21,651 bases of DNA, taken from assembly GCA_023145935.1 (NCBI GenBank), contig JAGLDB010000010.1:1-21651 (forward strand). Reading direction: 5' to 3'. The stretch is from Candidatus Sabulitectum sp. (lineage in GTDB: Bacteria; Fermentibacterota; Fermentibacteria; Fermentibacterales; Fermentibacteraceae). Of the stretch, positions 8,382 through 14,138 are shown one piece after another (the first letter of the stretch is position 1; the number at the start of each line of letters is the position of its first letter). The notes beneath the pieces were generated by a model that made no database searches, was not told the DNA's origin, and was given only the letters and a program-made list of their open reading frames with translations. The translations under genes and the position numbers were made by a program.

Positions 8382-9297
8382 CTCACAGCTGAAACTGATT
8401 CTGCTTCTTGCTCTGCTCCCGCTGACGGCTTGTGTGCTGGGGGCAGAGGATTCTGTTACTTTTCCCACTTACAAAGAGGGCGAGGCTTCTTTTCCCTCAG
8501 CAGTAACACTTTCTCCTGTGTTTTCAGGAAGTGGTAATTATGGTCTTATTGCTTCAGGTGATACTTTGTATCACATGGAACTCAGACATGGGAGAATTCA
8601 TGGAAAAACAGCAGCAGGAGGGCAGATAACAGCTATTGAAGCAGGTACCGGGTCTTTGTCCTTCGCGGTTTCCGGTGATCAGTTGCTCCGTATTGATGGC
8701 TTTGAAGTAACAGTTTCCGTTACTATGCCTGCAGAAGGAATATTCATTTCTGTCTGCGACGATCAGCCGGTTGTGCTGCTAGAAGATGGGTCTCTTGTTT
8801 TGTATGACTGCACAGATCTTTCAATTACTGCTGTTCACACTCTTGTAAATCCGGAAATAACATGTATGGAGGGGTTTAAGGGAATGGTTACCGCAGGATA
8901 TGCTGACGGAACAATGATCACTTTTTCCATACCATCATTCGCAGAGCTTGCCTCTGAGAAAGTAAACGGTTCTCTTATCTTCATGTCGGGAGCAGGGTCG
9001 GATAATCTTATTTTTTCCACTGACGAATGGAATGAGGTTGCAGTTTGTTCCCCTTTCGATCTGATGATCCAGATCATGTTCACATTCCCGGAAACTCCAA
9101 GCTGGGCTGCGGCGGATAGTGAAGTGTCATGTGTTTATGCGGTGTGCTCATCCTTTGGAATTCAGGTCTGTCTGGAAAACGGGGAGATTGCCTGGAAAAC
9201 TAATGAATATGGAGAGAATCCTCTCGTTGTGCTTGCAGACGATTGTGAACATGCACTTATAGCCAGCGGTAACTCTGTTACCTTACTGGCGAAATGA
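8371..9297 (+). CDS. Predicted lipoprotein with beta-propeller-like repeats, function unknown
   Basis: This is a 308-residue envelope protein with no family I can name. No in-frame ATG precedes the signal peptide, so it must start at a TTG, either 8371 (chosen; AAGGA at 8357-8361, 9-base gap) or 8365 (3-base gap). Both lie inside the 3' end of the peptidase gene, so translational coupling is likely. The N-terminus is a hydrophobic stretch ending in a lipobox-like LTAC, with Cys21 as the expected lipid anchor. A type I cleavage site near VLGA is the alternative. The rest is rich in short beta-strand units with Gly-Asp turns, such as LIASGDTLYHMEL, FAVSGDQLLRIDG, VVLLEDGSLVLYD and VTAGYADGTMITF, which suggests a WD40 or quinoprotein-like propeller. 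No catalytic motif is visible. Its 3' end overlaps the convergent PDZ gene by 15 bases. Confidence 0.7.
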   Translation: MSANSQLKLILLLALLPLTACVLGAEDSVTFPTYKEGEASFPSAVTLSPVFSGSGNYGLIASGDTLYHMELRHGRIHGKTAAGGQITAIEAGTGSLSFAVSGDQLLRIDGFEVTVSVTMPAEGIFISVCDDQPVVLLEDGSLVLYDCTDLSITAVHTLVNPEITCMEGFKGMVTAGYADGTMITFSIPSFAELASEKVNGSLIFMSGAGSDNLIFSTDEWNEVAVCSPFDLMIQIMFTFPETPSWAAADSEVSCVYAVCSSFGIQVCLENGEIAWKTNEYGENPLVVLADDCEHALIASGNSVTLLAK

Positions 9298-10143
9298 TGG
9301 AATTACGATCTCGGTAGTTTCTGAGTCTCTCTGTACCATCACATCCAGTTCTTCTGTGGAGTTCTGTATCATTACCCTTAAAGCTTCCGGGTGATATACT
9401 TTCTCACCATCTATCTCGGTAATAATGTCACCTTCAAGAAGGCCGCATCTGTAAGCCGGTGAATTTATTTCAACATCAAGCAGAAGGATGCCCTGAACAG
9501 GTGACAACCCTGAAGTTGCAGGCATTGCAGTTACTCCAAACAGAGGTGTATGAACACCGGCGTCGGAGAGTATCCCTTCTGTCCAGAAATACCACAGATT
9601 GCAGGGGAGAAGTGCTACCAGTTCACCCCTTCCATCACCTGTGTCAAAAGAACCTGTTACTATTCCTGCAAGTCTGTCATATGCGTCAAAAACCGGAGAC
9701 CCCATCAATTCCGACTCCGGAGGAGAGGCCAGAAGAAGAGCTCCGTCGGATAGTTGCTCCAATGGGAATGTCCGTATTACCGAAAGTCCGGTGGGATGAT
9801 CCGCAACAATCATGAGCGAAGCTCCAATAGCGGGAGAAGTGTATCTGGGCTGTTCATAAGAGGTAAATACATCATCATGAAAAATCAGCATGGAAAGACC
9901 TACATCCCTGAAGTTGACAACTGAATCAGGATAAAGCCGGGTGCCTTTCTCTATGATGAAAATATCAGAGTTCTGTGTAAAGGCGAAAAGCGTCACTGCA
10001 TGCCCGGGTGATACCGCTACACCACCGCAAACCTCTACGAATTCTCCCATTGAACTGGCTCTTCCAACAGACACTGCAGGAGAAAAAACAAATGAAGGCA
10101 CAAATCCAGAGGAGACCAACAGGGAAATCAGCAGACTTATCAC
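9283..10143 (-). CDS. HtrA/DegP-like PDZ protein with lost catalytic triad (pseudo-protease)
   Basis: This 286-residue protein has a hydrophobic N-terminal signal or anchor (about 1-22), a trypsin-like domain (about 35-165) and one PDZ domain (about 200-282, with GILLLDVEINSPAYRCGL and GDIITEIDGEKV). Aligned by eye with DegP, the triad appears broken. The TNNHVV segment corresponds to TLFAFT, putting Ala54 at the His position. Asp80 is kept in DVGLSML. GNSGGP corresponds to ELMGSP, putting Met147 at the Ser position. It probably binds unfolded or C-terminal peptides, or acts as a regulator, rather than cutting. The GTG start at 10143 has AGGAG overlapping the anti-sigma stop codon, and only 7 bases separate the two genes. 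It is the third gene of the sigma operon, where active DegS- or MucD-type proteases are known in other bacteria. Protein type is clear; the inactivity call rests on a manual alignment. Confidence 0.82.
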   Translation of the reverse strand: MISLLISLLVSSGFVPSFVFSPAVSVGRASSMGEFVEVCGGVAVSPGHAVTLFAFTQNSDIFIIEKGTRLYPDSVVNFRDVGLSMLIFHDDVFTSYEQPRYTSPAIGASLMIVADHPTGLSVIRTFPLEQLSDGALLLASPPESELMGSPVFDAYDRLAGIVTGSFDTGDGRGELVALLPCNLWYFWTEGILSDAGVHTPLFGVTAMPATSGLSPVQGILLLDVEINSPAYRCGLLEGDIITEIDGEKVYHPEALRVMIQNSTEELDVMVQRDSETTEIVIPSFRQ

Positions 10144-10150
10144 AATACTC

Positions 10151-10630
10151 CTAGAATGTTGAGACAGAGGAAGGTCTGGAATACGCGACTATAGGCACAG
10201 GGGTGTACCTGGTCTCTGTTTTCTCAATATGGACAGCCTCAAATGATCCGTTTCCATAATTCGATGAATCTTCTCCATTGAAGTTATGTAAAATTAAAAT
10301 AAGAGCAGCCGCAAAGGGAATAACTGCCGCAAAACGACTCCAGGCAATAATTTTGAAACGATTTCCGTTCTTTTTCTTGTTCTTGTTCTCAAGAGGGGAT
10401 TGGACATAGTCGCCTGCAGAAAGTCTTTTTCGAACCATTTCCATAAGATCGGAAGGTGGCTCCGGTTCTTCAATTTTCTTCATCTCTTCTGTTATTGATT
10501 CGTTGAAAGACATGATCTTTCTGCACGAAGGGCAACCGTTGATATGAAACCTTAAGAGCTGCTCGTCCTCAGGCGTTGCTTCACCATCCAGAACGGAGTC
10601 CATTAAAAGCAGTGCTTCATTACATTTCAT
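10151..10630 (-). CDS. Anti-sigma factor with zinc-finger N-terminus and one membrane segment
   Basis: This 159-residue protein should hold the adjacent ECF sigma factor at the membrane. The N-terminus has the ZAS/zf-HC2 pattern His29-x3-Cys33-x2-Cys36 (HINGCPSC), with a further Cys at residue 3. A charged linker with NKNKKK leads to a single hydrophobic segment (about 97-115, SRFAAVIPFAAALILIL), placing the last 45 residues outside the cytoplasm. I chose the ATG at 10630 because it overlaps the sigma stop as ATGA and has GGAG 8 bases upstream. An ATG at 10645 would add five residues and is the alternative. The extracytoplasmic tail has no recognisable domain. Release could be by proteolysis or thiol chemistry; the sequence does not decide. 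Confidence 0.88.
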   Translation of the reverse strand: MKCNEALLLMDSVLDGEATPEDEQLLRFHINGCPSCRKIMSFNESITEEMKKIEEPEPPSDLMEMVRKRLSAGDYVQSPLENKNKKKNGNRFKIIAWSRFAAVIPFAAALILILHNFNGEDSSNYGNGSFEAVHIEKTETRYTPVPIVAYSRPSSVSTF

Positions 10631-11220
10631 TTCCACATCTCCCATACATCTTCCAGGGAGTTCCTAAGTCCGGCACGGGCTCTGTTTATACGGGATTTAA
10701 CAGTGCCAACTTTAATTCCCATAACTTCGGATATTTCCTCGTAAGAGAGCCCCTGCTTTTCCCTGAGCATAAAAGGCTCACGGTAGTGTTCAGGAAGCTC
10801 ATTGATTGCTTCTTCGATACTTGCACCAAGTTCCCTTCTCCCTTCACGGTAGTGAGGTGTCATTTTGTGGGAACCTTTAAGAACGATTTTCTCAAGAGAG
10901 ACCATTGACCACCTGGAACGCCGTCTCCATTCCTTCTTTGCGAGATTACTTGCAATTGTGTACACCCAGGTTATGAGAGGTCGTTCGGGATCATAATTAT
11001 TTCTGTATTTGTAAACACGGCAGAATGTCATCTGCAGCTGTTCTTCTGCATCTTCCTCATTGCCAAGCATTCGGATAAGATGGGAAAACAGTGGACGCTG
11101 AAACCTTTTTACAACATGAGTAAAAGCATCCTCGTCTCCGCCGCACAGATCAATCATCAACTGAGAATCCGTCCGTGGATCTTTTTCATTCTTTTTTTTC
11201 AAAACAGCTGTCCTTAGCAT
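10627..11220 (-). CDS. ECF-type RNA polymerase sigma factor
   Basis: This 197-residue sigma-70 family protein has regions 2 and 4 only, the ECF layout. Region 2 (about 25-100) includes GNEEDAEEQLQMTFCRVYK and the WVYTIASNLAKKEWRRR segment that contacts -10 DNA. Region 4 (about 135-190) has LPEHYREPFMLREKQGLSY and the helix-turn-helix EISEVMGIKVGTVKSRI. The ATG at 11220 follows GGAGGAAGT, a strong Shine-Dalgarno. It heads a three-gene minus-strand operon with its anti-sigma factor, coupled through a 4-base ATGA overlap, and the PDZ pseudo-protease. It is divergent from the ABC exporter gene across about 100 bases. A GGAAC element upstream suggests it controls its own operon, as most ECF factors do. 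I cannot assign an ECF subgroup. Confidence 0.94.
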   Translation of the reverse strand: MLRTAVLKKKNEKDPRTDSQLMIDLCGGDEDAFTHVVKRFQRPLFSHLIRMLGNEEDAEEQLQMTFCRVYKYRNNYDPERPLITWVYTIASNLAKKEWRRRSRWSMVSLEKIVLKGSHKMTPHYREGRRELGASIEEAINELPEHYREPFMLREKQGLSYEEISEVMGIKVGTVKSRINRARAGLRNSLEDVWEMWK

Positions 11221-11251
11221 ACTTCCTCCGTGTTTCAGGTAATCTAACTAC

Positions 11252-11279
11252 ATTTACCCTTCACAGCACCGTTTGTTCC
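11252..11279 (-). promoter_or_regulatory. Possible autoregulatory ECF promoter of the sigma operon
   Basis: On the minus strand, GGAAC (11279-11275) is followed after 17 bases by GTAAAT (11257-11252), about 25-30 bases before the sigma start codon once a start site is allowed for. The -35 GGAAC core and a GTA-type -10 fit the general ECF promoter pattern, and self-activation is common for such operons. This is a visual match in a short gap without statistics. Confidence 0.35.
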
Positions 11280-11292
11280 AGGGAGGTTGACC

Positions 11293-11346
11293 ATGCGCTG
11301 CATCATTGAGCAGAATAGGCACTATGAAGAACAATACATTTCTTAG
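11293..11346 (+). other. Upstream open reading frame (17 codons) overlapping the exporter start
   Basis: An ATG at 11293 has the best Shine-Dalgarno in this gap (GGGAGG, 11281-11286, gap 6). It opens a 17-residue frame (MRCIIEQNRHYEEQYIS) that stops at 11344-11346, after the exporter ATG at 11324 and in a different frame. It could be a leader peptide that tunes exporter translation or supplies ribosomes for re-initiation. It could also be a chance ATG next to a purine run. No known peptide is recognised. Confidence 0.3.
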
Positions 11347-13213
11347 AATACTTGCAATGGTTCGGCCGTATAAAGGTCGAATAGCCCTTGCCCTTCTGTT
11401 TGCTTTGATCTTTGCTGCATCAAGCGGAGCCACACTTGCAATGCTGCTTCCGATATTCGACGATGTGCTGGGAACCAGGGAAGGTACAGAATCCACGCTG
11501 AGTATCGAGCAGGCCATGTCGCAGACGTTTGTGCCCAGTTTCCGGCAGTTCAGGGACTCCTTTTCCAGTGTGGATTCTTCATCAATTCTTGAGAGCGCAA
11601 AAGCTCTGCCAGGTGCTTTTCTCGAAGGAATACATATTTCAGCCCCTTCTCAGGCCTTGTTGGCAGTAATAATAACTATAGTTTCCCTTATACTGATAAA
11701 AAACATGGCATTTTTCTTTCAAACTTTTTTTGTAGCCTATGTGGAAGAGGGGATGCTGAGGGATCTCAGGGTACGGGTGTATTCCCATCTGCTTAAGCTT
11801 GATCTTGGTTTTTTCGCCAGAAGTCGCTCCGGTGAACTGACTACACGAATTACTGCGGATGTTGTAAGGATCAAGAGAACAGTGACTCAATCGCTGATCA
11901 CACTTGTCAGGCAGTTTTTTCTTCTGGGCGTGTATTTTCTGATCACTATGTGGGTCTCCTGGAAGTTAACTCTTGTTACTATTGCAGTACTTCCACCAAG
12001 CATGGCTCTCATACTTATGCTTGGGAAAAGGCTTCGCAGAAAAAGCCATAAATCACAGGAAAAGATGGCTGATTTTGCCAGCTTTCTCACAGAAACCATT
12101 ACCGGAGTACGGGTGGTAAAAGCGTTTGCTATGGAAGCATTTGAAGAGAAAAGATTCTTAAAAAGTGTTAATGCCCATAGAAGGTACGAAATATCTCTGC
12201 GGCGCATGAAGGCTCTCTCCGGTCCGATGACAGAGTTCCTCGGGGCGGTGGCAGCTGGAGTCATTCTGTGGTACGGTGGAAATGCTGTGATCGACGGTAC
12301 GGGAATGTCTCCCGGTAAATTCATGGTGTTTCTCGCTGCGGCACTGAGCATGATGGACCCGGCGAAAGGCATCAGTAAAACATATGCTTCCATTCAGGCG
12401 GGTCTGGCTGCAGGAGAAAGAGTTTTTGGAATTATTGATACAGCTCCTGCTATAGTTGAGTACGGTTCTGCAATTATTCCTGAAAAGCTTTCGCGATCCA
12501 TAAGATTTGAGAATGTATCTTTCGGATATGATCCTGAGAGACCAGTATTAAAAGATATCAACTTCGAGATAAATGTGGGTGAAATAGTTGCTCTTGTTGG
12601 TCCGAGCGGAGGTGGTAAAAGTACTCTGGCCGATATGATCCCGCGATTTTACGACCCGGATCAGGGACGGATACTCTTTGACGGGATAGACATCAGGAAA
12701 CTGACTATTTCCGGTCTCAGAGGGCAGCTGGGGGTTGTTACACAGGAAACTGTTCTTTTTAATGATACAGTTTTCAACAACATTGCGTATGGCGCAAGCA
12801 ATATCTCTATTGAACAGGTAAAAAAGGCAGCTGAGGTGGCCAATGCACTTGAGTTCATAGAAAAAATGCCGGATGGCTTTTCCACAGTCATCGGCGAAAG
12901 AGGTATTACCCTGTCAGGCGGGCAGCGGCAGCGGCTGGCCATAGCCAGAGCAGTTCTGAAAAACCCGCCTATTCTAATCTTTGACGAGGCTACAAGTGCT
13001 CTGGATACCAGGAGCGAGAAACTGGTTCAGCAGGCAATCGACGAACTGGTCAAGGGACGAACTTCGATAGTTATTGCTCACAGGTTAAGTACCATCAAGA
13101 AGGCAACCAGGGTTCTGTACATAGAGGATGGCAGGATACTGGAGGAGGGAACCCATGATTCTCTCCTTGCTCTGGAAGGTAAGTATTACTCCCTCTGGAA
13201 GATGCAATTTTAG
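11324..13213 (+). CDS. MsbA-like ABC exporter, fused membrane and ATPase domains
   Basis: This 629-residue half-transporter is expected to work as a homodimer in the inner membrane, flipping or exporting a lipid-linked substrate. The membrane domain (about 15-330) begins with VRPYKGRIALALLFALIF and includes the coupling segment ARSRSGELTTRITADV. The ATPase domain (about 375-610) has Walker A GPSGGGKST (Lys432), signature LSGGQRQRLAIARA (from residue 530), Walker B ILIFDEATSALD (Asp554, Glu555) and the switch His in IAHRLST, so all ATPase motifs look intact. The extracytoplasmic loop between the first two helices is about 80 residues, longer than in classical MsbA. I chose the ATG at 11324; a TTG at 11306 adds six residues, and neither has a strong Shine-Dalgarno. 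The GT9 gene follows after 1 base, which favours lipid A-core or polysaccharide precursor transport. Multidrug export is the alternative. Confidence 0.92.
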   Translation: MKNNTFLRILAMVRPYKGRIALALLFALIFAASSGATLAMLLPIFDDVLGTREGTESTLSIEQAMSQTFVPSFRQFRDSFSSVDSSSILESAKALPGAFLEGIHISAPSQALLAVIITIVSLILIKNMAFFFQTFFVAYVEEGMLRDLRVRVYSHLLKLDLGFFARSRSGELTTRITADVVRIKRTVTQSLITLVRQFFLLGVYFLITMWVSWKLTLVTIAVLPPSMALILMLGKRLRRKSHKSQEKMADFASFLTETITGVRVVKAFAMEAFEEKRFLKSVNAHRRYEISLRRMKALSGPMTEFLGAVAAGVILWYGGNAVIDGTGMSPGKFMVFLAAALSMMDPAKGISKTYASIQAGLAAGERVFGIIDTAPAIVEYGSAIIPEKLSRSIRFENVSFGYDPERPVLKDINFEINVGEIVALVGPSGGGKSTLADMIPRFYDPDQGRILFDGIDIRKLTISGLRGQLGVVTQETVLFNDTVFNNIAYGASNISIEQVKKAAEVANALEFIEKMPDGFSTVIGERGITLSGGQRQRLAIARAVLKNPPILIFDEATSALDTRSEKLVQQAIDELVKGRTSIVIAHRLSTIKKATRVLYIEDGRILEEGTHDSLLALEGKYYSLWKMQF

Positions 13214-13214
13214 G

Positions 13215-14138
13215 ATGTCAAGTAATCTTCTTGTAAGACTTCATTCTCTGGGAGATGTGGTTCTGGCTTCAGGTACAGCTGTGGCAATGTCAAAGAGCGG
13301 GAAGGTCAGTTTTGCCTCCCGTGCTCTGTATGAACCAATAGTAAAAAGAATTCCAGGTAACATAGAATCGATTCCTATTTTGGGGAACTGGAGAGAACTC
13401 AGAAGAATTTCCCGGAATTTTTCTACTGTTGTTGACCTGCAGAACAATCTTACTACGAGGATTGCTTTTGCCGGAAGAAATGTAAAAAGATTTCATTTCA
13501 GCAGAAGATTGAGAAGAAAGGTTTTGCTTGGTGCAGGGATCACCCTTCCATGGCGTGCAGAGGAATACCTGAGAACATGGTCACCCGAAGGGGACCCTTC
13601 TCCAGTCCTTGCCAGGCATGCAGCTCCTGTGCAGGGTAGATTTACCGTGGGCATTGTAGCCGGAGGAAGATGGCCTATGAAAGCGGTCCCTGCAGGTGTT
13701 GTAACTGAGCTGGCTCGTCTTTTTGCCGATATTGAAGGAGCTCAAGTGCTCATAATGGGCGATTCAGAGGACAGTTCTCTTGCAGAACACATAGTTGAGC
13801 AGTGCGGGTATCGCGATGTCAGAACCATTGCAGGAGAAGGGGGTATATCCCAGCTCATAAGCAGAATCGAGAGGCTTGACCTGCTGATATCACCGGATTC
13901 AGGACCTGCGCATATTGCAATGGCTCTTGGAGTTCCTGTACAGGTTATCTTTACTTCAACTTCGCCTGCTCTCGGGTTCTGGTCGAATAATTTCAAAGGT
14001 GCTTTTATGGTTGATCCAATACCCTGCAGACCATGCCACAGACATGGTGGAATAAAGTGTGCAACGGGCTCTGAGCAGTGCAGAAGAATGATTGTTCCCA
14101 GAGATGTTTTTCAGGAGGCAATGTGTCTGCTTCCATGA
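13215..14138 (+). CDS. Glycosyltransferase family 9 (heptosyltransferase-type)
   Basis: This 307-residue GT-B enzyme probably adds a sugar to lipopolysaccharide core at the cytoplasmic face. The N-terminus LLVRLHSLGDVVLA carries the conserved GT9 Asp (residue 14). DLQNNLTTRI is the family's D-LQ motif. SPDSGPAHIA (about 226-235) is the nucleotide-sugar binding signature. The C-terminal PCRPC and the later KCATGSEQC form the four-Cys pattern seen in many GT9 proteins. The ATG at 13215 lies 1 base after the exporter stop and gives a normal GT9 N-terminus; longer versions would run into the exporter gene. The protein is a little shorter than typical WaaC or WaaF (about 320-350). Heptose as donor is inferred from family only. 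Confidence 0.9.
   Translation: MSSNLLVRLHSLGDVVLASGTAVAMSKSGKVSFASRALYEPIVKRIPGNIESIPILGNWRELRRISRNFSTVVDLQNNLTTRIAFAGRNVKRFHFSRRLRRKVLLGAGITLPWRAEEYLRTWSPEGDPSPVLARHAAPVQGRFTVGIVAGGRWPMKAVPAGVVTELARLFADIEGAQVLIMGDSEDSSLAEHIVEQCGYRDVRTIAGEGGISQLISRIERLDLLISPDSGPAHIAMALGVPVQVIFTSTSPALGFWSNNFKGAFMVDPIPCRPCHRHGGIKCATGSEQCRRMIVPRDVFQEAMCLLP

Noticed and set aside
14135..14138. ATGA-overlap start for mutS
   Set aside because: AGGAGG is 16 bases away, while GTG at 14123 is 4 bases from it and gives a typical MutS N-terminus. The ATG remains possible.
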